Shown piece after piece: positions 7,127 to 15,330 of a stretch of DNA of 64,000 bases. Within the stretch, counting starts at the first letter, position 1, and each line of letters opens with the position of its first letter. The position numbers were made by a program, and so were the translations under genes. The stretch lies in NCBI RefSeq assembly GCF_036894955.1, contig NZ_CP145905.1:2188501-2252500 (forward strand). Direction: 5' to 3'. The stretch is from Paenibacillus sp. KS-LC4. Lineage in GTDB: Bacteria > Bacillota > Bacilli > Paenibacillales > Paenibacillaceae. Under the pieces are notes generated by a model. It was not told the DNA's origin and made no database searches. It worked only from the letters and a program-made list of their open reading frames with translations.

Positions 7127-7933
7127 ATGGTGCCTATTTATATAGTAGATGCGTTTACAGACAAGGCGTTTGGCGGTAATCCGGCAGCGATATGCCTGCT
7201 GGAGGCACTCAGTGATGAAGGATGGATGCAAAAAGTAGCGGGGGAGATGAATTTGTCCGAAACTGCTTTTGTCGCACCACGCGAGGGCGGTTACGAGCTT
7301 CGCTGGTTTACGCCTACGGAGGAGGTTGATTTATGCGGACATGCTACGCTCGCGGCTGCTTTCGTATTGTGGAGGACGGGGCGCCTGGGGCAAAGTGAGG
7401 TGGCAGCCTTTTGGACGAGAAGCGGCGTGCTGACTGTAGCGCTAGGGGAAGCTGAGACGGAGATGACGATGGACTTCCCTTCAGAGCCGCCAGCTCCGGC
7501 GAAGGCGCCCGAGGCGCTCATTGAGGGGCTTGGTCTCATTCCGCGTTATACGGGACGCAACCGTATGGATTATGTTGTTGAAGTGGACAGTGAGCAGACG
7601 GTGCGCGGGCTAAAGCCAGATTTCTCGCAGCTGAGCTTGCTGGATGGGAGGGGCGTCATTGTGACCGCTCGCGCTGAAGGCCAGGCAGCCTATGACTTTG
7701 TGTCGCGGGCTTTTTATCCGAAAGGCGGCGTGCAAGAGGACCCGGTGACAGGCTCTGCCCATTGCGCGCTGGCTCCCTACTGGGCGAAGCGGCTGCACAG
7801 AGACGAGCTGATCGGCTATCAGGCGTCGGCTCGCGGCGGTTTTGTAAAGGTGAAAAACACTTTGAATCGCGTTCAATTGAGCGGACAAGCCGTTCTCATA
7901 CTGCGCGGTGAACTGGAGGAGTTTAACCAATGA
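7127..7933 (+). CDS. PhzF-family isomerase/epimerase-like protein
   Basis: Two-domain diaminopimelate-epimerase fold of the PhzF family. I take ATG 7127 (MVPIYIVDAFT, 268 residues), preceded by GAGGGC, rather than the longer open frame. Diagnostic pieces are FGGNPAAICLL, MNLSETAFV with the PhzF catalytic Glu, VDLCGHATLAAAFVL, and the second-domain QEDPVTGSAHCALAPYW. The substrate of most PhzF homologues is unknown; only phenazine and a few other isomerases are characterised. The last codons overlap the start of the next gene (ATGATG), so the two are coupled. Confidence 0.88.
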   Translation: MVPIYIVDAFTDKAFGGNPAAICLLEALSDEGWMQKVAGEMNLSETAFVAPREGGYELRWFTPTEEVDLCGHATLAAAFVLWRTGRLGQSEVAAFWTRSGVLTVALGEAETEMTMDFPSEPPAPAKAPEALIEGLGLIPRYTGRNRMDYVVEVDSEQTVRGLKPDFSQLSLLDGRGVIVTARAEGQAAYDFVSRAFYPKGGVQEDPVTGSAHCALAPYWAKRLHRDELIGYQASARGGFVKVKNTLNRVQLSGQAVLILRGELEEFNQ

Positions 7934-8196
7934 TGAAGCTAAAATGGCAAAGAGAGCAGAAGCAGCAGCTGATTGAGCAGGTACAGCATTATTTTGAGCT
8001 GGAGCGTTCGGAGGAAATAGGTTCGATAGCAGCAGAGCAACTGCTTGACCATATGGTTGCGCTGCTCGGTCCGCACATCTATAATCAGGCGATTCACGAT
8101 GCAAGAAAGACGGTTGTCGAACGAATGCAAGCGGTGGAAGATGAGCTGTATGCACTGGAGAAAAATGTTTCCGCACCGCGCGGGGGCTCCCGCTAA
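7930..8196 (+). CDS. DUF2164 family small protein
   Basis: An 88-residue cytoplasmic protein matching my memory of DUF2164: a helical N-terminus (QREQKQQLIEQVQHYF), the EEIGSIAAEQLLDHM segment, and the characteristic GPHIYNQAIHDA. Function of the family is unknown. Start ATG 7930 overlaps the PhzF stop by 4 bases. A HAD phosphatase gene follows at 8215, and the three genes look like one transcript. Confidence 0.75.
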   Translation: MMKLKWQREQKQQLIEQVQHYFELERSEEIGSIAAEQLLDHMVALLGPHIYNQAIHDARKTVVERMQAVEDELYALEKNVSAPRGGSR

Positions 8197-8214
8197 TAGG
8201 CTGAAGGAGTGTTT

Positions 8215-8931
8215 GTGCAAGTGGAAATAAGCAAAGCGAATATGAAATACGACATTATTTTGTTTGATATTGATGATACGCTGCTCGATTACGGGCAGGC
8301 GGAGGCCCATGCCTTCACAAGCTCCTGCCGGGATTATGCCATAACGCTTGCCGGCAGTGATTACGTGGCGCGTTATCGCAGCATTAATCAGCAGCTTTGG
8401 CACGATTATGAGCAGGGAAAGGTGACGCTGGCGGAGCTTAGAGAGGAGCGGTTTAGACGGCTGTTTGCTGAAAATAACCCTCACATCGCGGCAGACGAAT
8501 TTAGCGCCTGCTATTTGAACTATTTAGGCGAGGGCAGCTTTCTGATTGAAGGCGCTGTAGAGCTGTGCAGCAGCCTGCAAGGGCATTGTCGTATGGCGGT
8601 TATTACGAACGGCATTCGTGAGGTACAGCTGTCGCGTATTGGCAAGGCGGGGCTGAATGATTTTTTTGAGCATATTATTGTGTCGGAGGAGACGGGCTAT
8701 CAGAAGCCGCATAAGGGCATTTTTGACTATGCGTTCGCGAAGCTGGGAGCAACTGACCCGTCCAAAATCATCATCCTCGGCGATTCCTTGACCTCCGACA
8801 TGCAGGGCGGCATTAACAGCGGTATTGATACATGCTGGTTTAATCCGCACCGGAAGAGCAATACAACGGCGGTAAAGCCTGCTTTTGAAATTCAACGATT
8901 GTCTGAGCTGCTATCAATTATAATTGAATAA
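8215..8931 (+). CDS. HAD-family hydrolase, YjjG/YfnB-type nucleotidase-like
   Basis: Phosphatase of the haloacid dehalogenase superfamily with a helical cap between motifs I and II. Motif I is FDIDDTLLDY (nucleophile first Asp), motif II is ITNG, motif III is the Lys in TGYQKPHKGIF, and motif IV is LGDSLTSDMQGG. The TGYQKPHKGIFDYA segment resembles YjjG/YfnB pyrimidine nucleotidases, which remove damaged or surplus nucleotides. The GTG at 8215 (or 8221) suits the AAGGAG at 8204-8209; the GTG at 8209 overlaps it. Six copies of a heptamer begin two bases after the stop. Confidence 0.85.
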   Translation: MQVEISKANMKYDIILFDIDDTLLDYGQAEAHAFTSSCRDYAITLAGSDYVARYRSINQQLWHDYEQGKVTLAELREERFRRLFAENNPHIAADEFSACYLNYLGEGSFLIEGAVELCSSLQGHCRMAVITNGIREVQLSRIGKAGLNDFFEHIIVSEETGYQKPHKGIFDYAFAKLGATDPSKIIILGDSLTSDMQGGINSGIDTCWFNPHRKSNTTAVKPAFEIQRLSELLSIIIE

Positions 8932-8932
8932 A

Positions 8933-8974
8933 ACAAATGACAAATGACAAATGACAAATGACAAATGACAAATG
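8933..8974. repeat. Heptanucleotide tandem repeat (ACAAATG)6
   Basis: Six perfect head-to-tail copies of ACAAATG directly after the HAD stop codon (8929-8931). Perfect short tandem repeats of this kind change copy number by slippage. Being outside any gene it could serve as a length marker; no function is visible. Confidence 0.95.
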
Positions 8975-9083
8975 GACTGATGGCATTGGACTGAGGTTCC
9001 GCTATTTTGACTGTTGGGGTGATTTGAGACTGTACGCGGACCGGCAAGCCGTTATCTCTCTCATTGTTCCGTCAAAACATTGT

Positions 9084-9133
9084 ATGGCAGCACATTAGCG
9101 TCTCCTGAGTCCGCGGTGCTGCCATAATTTTTG
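9084..9133. terminator. Hairpin between convergent HAD and GH42 genes, likely bidirectional terminator
   Basis: ATGGCAGCAC (9084-9093) pairs with GTGCTGCCAT (9116-9125), with a 22-base loop; AATTTTTG follows on the plus strand. The rest of 8975-9170 shows nothing else. Confidence 0.6.
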
Positions 9134-9170
9134 ATTTTGGTTGCAATAGCGCCTGCTGTGTCCGCCAAGT

Positions 9171-11228
9171 CTATGCACGAGGCTGTCTCGTAAAACGAAC
9201 GACCCTATATTCATATCGCCGAACTGCAAGCGGGCCAGCCGGGACGTTAGCTCCAGATAGGGCGTCAACGCCGTCTTGGGGCAGCGTCACATGACCGCCA
9301 GCACCATCCATATTAATAATAACCCAGATGATATAACCCTCCCCCTGTCTAGGCGCGACAATCGTCCCCTCTGTTGCTTCAAACCGCAGCGTGACACCCG
9401 CTTCATCAGCATAATGCACCAGCATGCGCCGCAGCAGCGCATCCCCATCATCGTCTTGAGGCATGGAGCCAAGCATCACAAGCTTGCCCTGACCGATACG
9501 GCGTTCGGTAATAAAAGCGGCGCCTGGCGTTAGCCCGCTATGAGCACAGCCGATTACGGTTGCTCGGTGAGCGCTGTCAGCAGCAGATGCGCCAGTCATG
9601 TCGTGGCTGCCCAGCGGCTCAAACACCGAGCTCCACATCCCAAGCGGGGCCCCAAGGCCGAAGGCTTGTCCGTAGGCATCCGTCCCATCCATTGGATAAA
9701 CGAACGTCGTTTCTACGCCAGCCCATTCCTCTAGCTTCCCTAAAGCAGCATCGGTGTGCCATGTATGATGCTCCGTCCTGCCGCCCGTAAGCGGACCGAC
9801 GATCCAGATGCCCCCTTCTCGAACGAAGGCGAGGGCACGGTCGAGGTAGTCCGGCGACAAGTAGGGCATGAACGGCGTCAGCAGCAGCCTGTAGCCGCCG
9901 AGCCCGCTGCTCTCTGTAATTAAATCGCGATGAATGCCGAGTGCGACCAGCCGGGCATAGAAGTCGGTGATGAGCCCGCGGTAGCTCAGCTTGCGCATTG
10001 GCTCGGTGCGCAAATAGGCTTTGGCGCGATCAGAATAGGTCATCGCTAGCTGAGCCTGCATGGGCGAGGTTGCTAGCATAATTCCCTCCAGCTCGCATCG
10101 TGCCTGCTCCACCTGCATGACATGGGCATAGCCAATCGTCTTTTTGCCCCAAGCGCTTACAACCGAGCCATGCGGCTGTTCGCTGCCGGCGCGCTGCTGC
10201 CGCCATGGCCAATAGCAGAAGCCTCCTGCACCCAGTGCATAAGCAGCGACTGCCTCAACCTTTACATAACCGGACGGGTGGGGCGCTGCATAGCTTTCCA
10301 GCGAGCCGCTGTAGCTGGCGCTCGTCTCCATCACCCAGAACGGCTTGCCGCGCTTGACGTTGCGCCATAGGTCGCAGTTGATTAAGTAAGCAGGCCAATG
10401 GAGGCTGGACGCATAGGTATCATAGGAGCCAAAATCCAGCTGCTGGAACAGCCGCTCAATGTCTACATGAAAGGCGATGCTGCTGTTGTGAGTAATCGGC
10501 TGCGCCGAGTAGCGCCGGATGACCGCGAGCTGCTCCTCGGCAAATTCCGCAAGCTTCTCCACAGAGAACAGTCGATACATCGTTTGCAGCGAGGCATGAT
10601 GCAGAAAAGGCGTTGCGCCCGGCTGTGGAATTTGATCAAAGCGATTATAATATTCGCTCCATATATGAGTGCCCCAAGCTTCATTTAACTGCTCAATCGT
10701 GCCATACCGCTGCTCCAGCCAGCTATGCCACTGCTGCAAGCATGCTGCGCAGAAGCATTCCGCTACATGCGCCTTGAATTCGTTATCAAGCTGCCAGCCA
10801 ATCAACCCCGGCAGTCCGCCAAGCTCTTGAGCGAGCCGTTCTATAATGATCGTGGATCGCCTGCGAAAATAGGGGTTGTTCGTGCACGCATGCTGCCGCG
10901 ACCCATGTCCCAGCGTCTCGCCCTTCTCATTGACGAACAGCCGCTCCGGGTGCCCATGCGAAAGCCAAATCGGTGGCGCTGCTGTCGGTGTGCACAAAAT
11001 CGTCTCGATTTCATTTTCATGCAGCGTCTGAATGATTTCAGCCAAAAAACGGATGTCTATCCGATTTTCCTCTGGCTCCAGCCTCGACCAAATAAATTCA
11101 CCCATTCGCACGACATTTATACCAACTTGCTTCATTAACGCAATATCCTCCGCAAGCACGTCAGCATCCCAAAGCTCAGGATACAGTGCCGTCCCATGAT
11201 ACAGCTTCCCCTCAAGTGGTCCCTTCAT
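9171..11228 (-). CDS. Beta-galactosidase, glycoside hydrolase family 42
   Basis: Retaining beta-galactosidase of family GH42, probably intracellular because no signal peptide is present. The 685 residues show the TIM barrel opening LYPELWDADVLAEDI, the acid/base Glu150 in GWQLDNEF, the nucleophile Glu301 in PFWVMETSAS, and the four zinc cysteines Cys115, Cys158, Cys160 and Cys163 seen in many GH42 enzymes. The trimerisation domain (from about residue 390) and a beta C-terminus follow. It is divergent from the sugar-permease genes and next to rhamnogalacturonan genes, so galactan or arabinogalactan side chains are a likely source of substrate. Start ATG 11228. Confidence 0.92.
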   Translation of the reverse strand: MKGPLEGKLYHGTALYPELWDADVLAEDIALMKQVGINVVRMGEFIWSRLEPEENRIDIRFLAEIIQTLHENEIETILCTPTAAPPIWLSHGHPERLFVNEKGETLGHGSRQHACTNNPYFRRRSTIIIERLAQELGGLPGLIGWQLDNEFKAHVAECFCAACLQQWHSWLEQRYGTIEQLNEAWGTHIWSEYYNRFDQIPQPGATPFLHHASLQTMYRLFSVEKLAEFAEEQLAVIRRYSAQPITHNSSIAFHVDIERLFQQLDFGSYDTYASSLHWPAYLINCDLWRNVKRGKPFWVMETSASYSGSLESYAAPHPSGYVKVEAVAAYALGAGGFCYWPWRQQRAGSEQPHGSVVSAWGKKTIGYAHVMQVEQARCELEGIMLATSPMQAQLAMTYSDRAKAYLRTEPMRKLSYRGLITDFYARLVALGIHRDLITESSGLGGYRLLLTPFMPYLSPDYLDRALAFVREGGIWIVGPLTGGRTEHHTWHTDAALGKLEEWAGVETTFVYPMDGTDAYGQAFGLGAPLGMWSSVFEPLGSHDMTGASAADSAHRATVIGCAHSGLTPGAAFITERRIGQGKLVMLGSMPQDDDGDALLRRMLVHYADEAGVTLRFEATEGTIVAPRQGEGYIIWVIINMDGAGGHVTLPQDGVDALSGANVPAGPLAVRRYEYRVVRFTRQPRA

Positions 11229-11538
11229 CCTAAACTCACGCCTTTCCGATAAGCTTTACTTTGTACTTTAATAGGCGCGATTCTGGACTGGCAATTGGAC
11301 TTTTTGACAGGGCCATTTTGGGGGCTTGAAACCTTTTGCACAGCTTTGCACTTTCTTGTCAGAACGGCCAAAAACCCCGCAGCAGCGCGGTTCAAAAATG
11401 TCTAATTGCCGGAAAATGAGAGCTGCCCGCATACTAAAGCTACACCGCAAGCGATTTAGGCCAAGTGATACAAGTGAGTCAAGTGGGGCAAACGCGGTAG
11501 CTTTAAAGTAAACGAACGAAAGCTGGAGGTGAGCGAGG
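11229..11538. promoter_or_regulatory. Divergent control region between GH42 and sugar-permease genes
   Basis: This 310-bp gap carries two features. TTTTGCAC and TTTGCACTTT (about 11334-11353) read on the minus strand as tandem GTGCAAA motifs resembling the AAAGTGCAA motif before the YetA-like gene. An inverted repeat has arms TAAAGCTACaCCGC (11435-11448) and GCGGTAGCTTTAA (11494-11506) 45 bp apart, just before the permease gene. No convincing -35/-10 pair was found by eye. Confidence 0.4.
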
Positions 11539-12498
11539 ATGAAACAATTGGCGGTTATGCCGGAAGCTGGCAAGCAGCCGTCCCGGGGCTATCGTCCAAG
11601 CATGCTGGGGCGGCTGAAGAAGGACAAATGGCTGTACATATTGCTGCTGCCAGGCTTGCTTTATTTTATCGTATTTAAATATGTGCCCATGTGGGGCGTG
11701 CTGCTGGCATTCAAAAATTTCCAACCGTATACCGGATTTTTGAAAAGCGAGTGGGTGGGACTGGAGCATTTTCAGCTGTTTTTTGCCAATCCCGAGTTTT
11801 TCATGCTGCTGCGTAATACGCTGCTGCTCTCCTTATACAATTTAGTGTTTTTCTTCCCGGCACCGATTGTGCTGGCGATATTGATGAATGAAGTACGCTT
11901 CGCGCTCTTCAAACGCACCGTGCAGACGATGATTTATGTACCGCATTTCATCTCCATGGTCATTGTGGCGAGTATGACGTATGTGTTTTTGACGACAGCT
12001 GGAGGCCCGGTCAACGATGTGCTGGAGCAGTATATCGGGCGCAAAATCGAATTTCTCGCCACGCCCGAATGGTTCAAACCGTTAATCATTATGCAAACCA
12101 TTTGGAAGGAATGCGGCTGGGGGACAATCATTTTTCTCGCAGCGCTTGCAGGCGTAGATATGGAGCAATACGAGGCCGCTACGATGGATGGGGCGAATCG
12201 CTGGAAGCAAATTTGGCATATTACGCTTCCTGCCGTGCGCAGCACAATCGTGATATTGCTTATTTTACGAATGGGCAGCATTCTCGAAAATGGCTTCGAG
12301 CAAATTTATCTCATGCTGAACCCGCTCAACAGGCAAGCGGCAGAGGTGTTCGATACGTATGTGTATATGATGGGAATCACCCAAGGCGCATTCAGCTACA
12401 GCACCGCAGTTGGTCTGTTCAAATCGCTCATCGGCGTTGTGCTTGTCGTCGGGGCGAACTATTTGGCGAAGCGCTTCGGGCAGTCGGGGCTGTACTAG
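11539..12498 (+). CDS. ABC sugar transporter permease, LplB type
   Basis: Membrane subunit of a carbohydrate importer of the CUT1 group. The 319 residues have a basic cytoplasmic N-terminus, then six predicted membrane segments beginning LYILLLPGLLYFIVF, and the cytoplasmic EAA loop EQYEAATMDGANRWKQIWHI at about residues 213-232 that contacts the ATPase. The phrase FKYVPMWGVLLAFKNFQPY is typical of LplB proteins. It is followed after 25 bp by a second permease and then a binding lipoprotein. No ATPase gene is present; this group usually shares an MsmX-type ATPase encoded elsewhere. Start ATG 11539. Confidence 0.92.
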   Translation: MKQLAVMPEAGKQPSRGYRPSMLGRLKKDKWLYILLLPGLLYFIVFKYVPMWGVLLAFKNFQPYTGFLKSEWVGLEHFQLFFANPEFFMLLRNTLLLSLYNLVFFFPAPIVLAILMNEVRFALFKRTVQTMIYVPHFISMVIVASMTYVFLTTAGGPVNDVLEQYIGRKIEFLATPEWFKPLIIMQTIWKECGWGTIIFLAALAGVDMEQYEAATMDGANRWKQIWHITLPAVRSTIVILLILRMGSILENGFEQIYLMLNPLNRQAAEVFDTYVYMMGITQGAFSYSTAVGLFKSLIGVVLVVGANYLAKRFGQSGLY

Positions 12499-12523
12499 AC
12501 ATGAAGAAGGAGGGCTTGAAAAA

Positions 12524-13408
12524 ATGGCTAAGCATTACAATACGGTATCCGGCCGAGTGTTTGATACCGCGAATTATATCGTGCTCAGCGTCTGTGCGCT
12601 GGCGGCGGTGCTGCCGTTTATTTTCGTCATATCGGGCTCGTTTGCAACCGATGCGGAGCTGACCCAGCGTACGGTGTTTCTCATACCGAGGACATTTTCG
12701 CTGGCGGCATATGAATTTATTTTTTCAACAAACACGATTATGAAAAGCATTGGCGTTTCCTTGTTTATCGCTACATTTGGTACGCTGGTCAACCTGTTCT
12801 TCACCGTTACGATGGCTTATCCGCTGGCAAGACGAAATTTAATGGGCCGCAATATTGTGCTGAATCTCGTCATTTTCTCGATGCTGTTCAGCGGCGGCAT
12901 GATTCCGACGTATTTGGTCATTCGCGAGCTGGGCATGCTCGATTCCTACTGGGCGCTCATTATACCGGGGGCGATTAGCGCCTTCAACCTGATCATTATT
13001 AAAAACTTTTTCCAGGAGCTGCCGCCGGGGCTGGAGGAAGCGGCGCGCATTGATGGCTGTACGGAGCTAGGGCTGCTGTGGCGCATCGTTTTGCCGTTGT
13101 CTAAGCCGGTTCTCGCAACCTTTGCCCTGTTTTACGCAGTGGGCCACTGGAATGATTTTTTTACAGCGCTGCTGTATATTAATGATCCGCAAAAATGGCC
13201 GCTGCAAGTGCTGCTGCGCCAAATTGTCCTGCTGTCTCAGGCAGCGGCAGGCGACATCAATGCGATGGACCCTTCCTTCGTAAAGCCGCCTGATCAATCA
13301 ATCAAGATGGCGGTCATCGTCGTCGGCACTGTGCCGATTTTGCTCGTCTATCCGTTTTTGCAAAAGCATTTTGCCAAGGGCGTGCTCATTGGCTCCATTA
13401 AGGGCTAG
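12524..13408 (+). CDS. ABC sugar transporter permease, YtcP type
   Basis: Second membrane subunit (294 residues) pairing with the LplB-type protein. I use ATG 12524, 10 bases after AAGGAGG; the frame is open further upstream inside the preceding gene. It has six predicted membrane segments, FILIPRTFSL-like periplasmic loop (VFLIPRTFSLAAYEFIF), and the EAA loop GLEEAARIDGCTELGLLWRI. The C-terminus YPFLQKHFAKGVLIGSIKG is the usual YtcP ending. Probably imports oligogalacturonides, rhamnogalacturonan or galactan fragments, judged only from the neighbours. Confidence 0.92.
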   Translation: MAKHYNTVSGRVFDTANYIVLSVCALAAVLPFIFVISGSFATDAELTQRTVFLIPRTFSLAAYEFIFSTNTIMKSIGVSLFIATFGTLVNLFFTVTMAYPLARRNLMGRNIVLNLVIFSMLFSGGMIPTYLVIRELGMLDSYWALIIPGAISAFNLIIIKNFFQELPPGLEEAARIDGCTELGLLWRIVLPLSKPVLATFALFYAVGHWNDFFTALLYINDPQKWPLQVLLRQIVLLSQAAAGDINAMDPSFVKPPDQSIKMAVIVVGTVPILLVYPFLQKHFAKGVLIGSIKG

Positions 13409-13416
13409 CCGCGAAT

Positions 13417-13436
13417 ACACGGCTTAGAGCCGTATC
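13417..13436 (+). other. Intercistronic hairpin between permease and binding-protein genes
   Basis: ACACGGCT-tag-AGCCGTAT forms a compact hairpin just after the permease stop, without a T run. In binding-protein operons such hairpins often set different mRNA levels for the lipoprotein; here that is inference. Confidence 0.4.
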
Positions 13437-13530
13437 CATGAGGCAACACAACAAGCCGCTTTAGCGCGCAAGCAAGCTGGCGGTTTGGAATTTTACCATA
13501 TATGATAAAGGATTAAGGGAGGCGTCAGCG

Positions 13531-15123
13531 ATGAGAAAGAAAGAAGGTAAAAGAACGCGTTTGCTGCCTATGCTGCTCGTTGGGACAATGGCGGGAGCGG
13601 TAATTGCAGGCTGCTCGCAGCAGGGGGGGAATGCAGAAGGCGGCGCAGGAGGCGCGTCTGCTTCACCAGCCGGTACAGCAGGGGAAAGCACAGCGGAGAA
13701 GGCGCTGCAGCTCAATATCATGCTGCCGATTTTTAAGACGAATTTCCCGAAGGATGATAGCCCAGTAGCAGCAGAGATCGAAAAGCGGACGAATACCGAC
13801 ATTCATTTTGAATGGGTGCCGAACGCTTCTTATACGGATAAATTTAATATTACGCTCGCCTCGGGCAAGCTGCCGGATATTATGTATGTGCCGGACGTGA
13901 AGTCCCCGAGCTTCGTTAATGCTGCGAAATCCGGCGCGTTTTGGGAAATCGGGCCTTATTTGAAGGATTATAAAAATTTGAGCCAAGCGAATCCGATCAT
14001 TTTAAACAACTCCTCCGTTGACGGCAAAAACTACGGACTGTACCGCGGACGTCCACTTGGTCGCAATGGGGTATTTTACCGTAAGGATTGGCTCGATGCT
14101 GTTGGCCTCCAAACGCCGCAAACGATTGATGATTTTTACAACATGCTAAAGGCTTTCAAGGAGAAGGACCCGGACAAAAACGGCAAGGATGATACGTACG
14201 GCATGGTCATGGTCAAATGGACGGGTCAGTGGGCGAGCGGCTTCGATACGATCAAGCTGTGGTTTGGGTCACCGAACAAATGGGGCGAGCGGGACGGCAA
14301 GCTCATTGTGGATTATGAAACGCCGGAATATTTGGAAGCGCTTAAATTTATGAAAAAGCTGTACGATGAAAAGCTGATTAATCAGGATTTTGCCATTATG
14401 GATTCAGCAAAATGGAATGATCCGCTCGTTAATAATCAGGCTGGCGTCATTGTGGACGTCGTGGATGGCGCGGCGCGGACTGATGATAAAATTCATGCTG
14501 CGCTTGCGGCAGCGGGCAAAGACGAGCCGGATGTGCATTATATGGATGTGTTTGGCGGAGTGAAGGGAACGGATGGACAGGTACGCACCTTGCCAACTTC
14601 CGGTTTTGCGGGCTTGCTGGCCTTCCCGAAATCGTCGATTAAAACCGAGGAGGAGCTGAAGCAAATCCTCAAGTTTATGGATCAATTGAGCGAGCCGGAA
14701 ATGCAGACGCTGCTCGGCTACGGCATTGAGAACACGCATCATACGATAGTAGATGGCGTACTTGTGCCAAGCAAGGATTCAGCGCTGCTCGAATCTGAAG
14801 TCGAAGGATTAAATCAGCTGCTCAGCTTTATTCCAGAGGATAAGTCGACGAAGGTGAAGCAGACGCCGCTGCGTATTAAGCAGCTGGAGGTGCAGAAGGA
14901 AAATGAGCAGCTTATCGTGATGAACCCGGCAGAGCCTTTTATCTCTGAGGTTTATACGCTTAAGGGCGCTCAACTGGACAATATTATGAATGATGCCCGG
15001 ATTAAGTTTATTGTGGGCCAAATTGACGAGGCTGGTTTTAAAGACGCGATTCAGCTGTGGAAAACGAGTGGCGGCGATGATTTGAGCAAGGAAATGAACG
15101 AGCTGTATGCAGCAAGTAAATAG
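13531..15123 (+). CDS. Extracellular sugar-binding lipoprotein of the ABC importer
   Basis: Solute-binding protein anchored to the outer face of the membrane. The N-terminus is a lipoprotein signal (basic RKKEGKRTR, hydrophobic core, lipobox VIAGC with Cys28), followed by a Gly/Ala/Ser linker. The mature part has family-1 binding-protein features: ITLASGKLPDIMYVPD, a conserved FYRKDWLDAVGLQTPQTIDDF, and a calcium-loop-like DPDKNGKDDTYG (about residues 214-225). The 530-residue length fits the LipO/YtcQ group that works with LplB/YtcP permeases. ATG 13531 follows GGGAGGCG. A terminator follows at 15163. Confidence 0.92.
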   Translation: MRKKEGKRTRLLPMLLVGTMAGAVIAGCSQQGGNAEGGAGGASASPAGTAGESTAEKALQLNIMLPIFKTNFPKDDSPVAAEIEKRTNTDIHFEWVPNASYTDKFNITLASGKLPDIMYVPDVKSPSFVNAAKSGAFWEIGPYLKDYKNLSQANPIILNNSSVDGKNYGLYRGRPLGRNGVFYRKDWLDAVGLQTPQTIDDFYNMLKAFKEKDPDKNGKDDTYGMVMVKWTGQWASGFDTIKLWFGSPNKWGERDGKLIVDYETPEYLEALKFMKKLYDEKLINQDFAIMDSAKWNDPLVNNQAGVIVDVVDGAARTDDKIHAALAAAGKDEPDVHYMDVFGGVKGTDGQVRTLPTSGFAGLLAFPKSSIKTEEELKQILKFMDQLSEPEMQTLLGYGIENTHHTIVDGVLVPSKDSALLESEVEGLNQLLSFIPEDKSTKVKQTPLRIKQLEVQKENEQLIVMNPAEPFISEVYTLKGAQLDNIMNDARIKFIVGQIDEAGFKDAIQLWKTSGGDDLSKEMNELYAASK

Positions 15124-15162
15124 CTGACGGCTGGCCGATAGGGGCAGGGCGATAGGCAGAGG

Positions 15163-15190
15163 GACCGCAGATAGCAGCGGTCTTCTGTCT
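15163..15190 (+). terminator. Terminator of the permease/binding-protein operon
   Basis: GACCGC (15163-15168) and GCGGTC (15177-15182) pair around an 8-base loop, followed by TTCTGTCTTTT. Confidence 0.7.
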
Positions 15191-15270
15191 TTTCCTATTC
15201 GGGCAGATTCCAGTATATGTACTAAATAAATAGAATGAAGCGTGATTGGCAGGAAATTCAGCCTGCTTAG

Positions 15271-15284
15271 CGAATGCGTTTACA
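15271..15284 (-). promoter_or_regulatory. cre-like site (CcpA) before the AraC regulator gene
   Basis: On the minus strand TGTAAACGCATTCG fits the cre consensus TGNNANCGNNNNCA except for the last base. Position 47 bp before the regulator start would suit catabolite repression of the whole pectin region. Weak by itself. Confidence 0.35.
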
Positions 15285-15330
15285 AAGGGATTCGTCGAAA
15301 TCTCCTAATTTTCAGCTAGTGGGTGAGCTC

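Noticed and set aside
11435..11506. Terminator or riboswitch before the LplB-type gene
   Set aside because: The arms are 45 bp apart and no T run follows; more likely an operator or chance inverted repeat.
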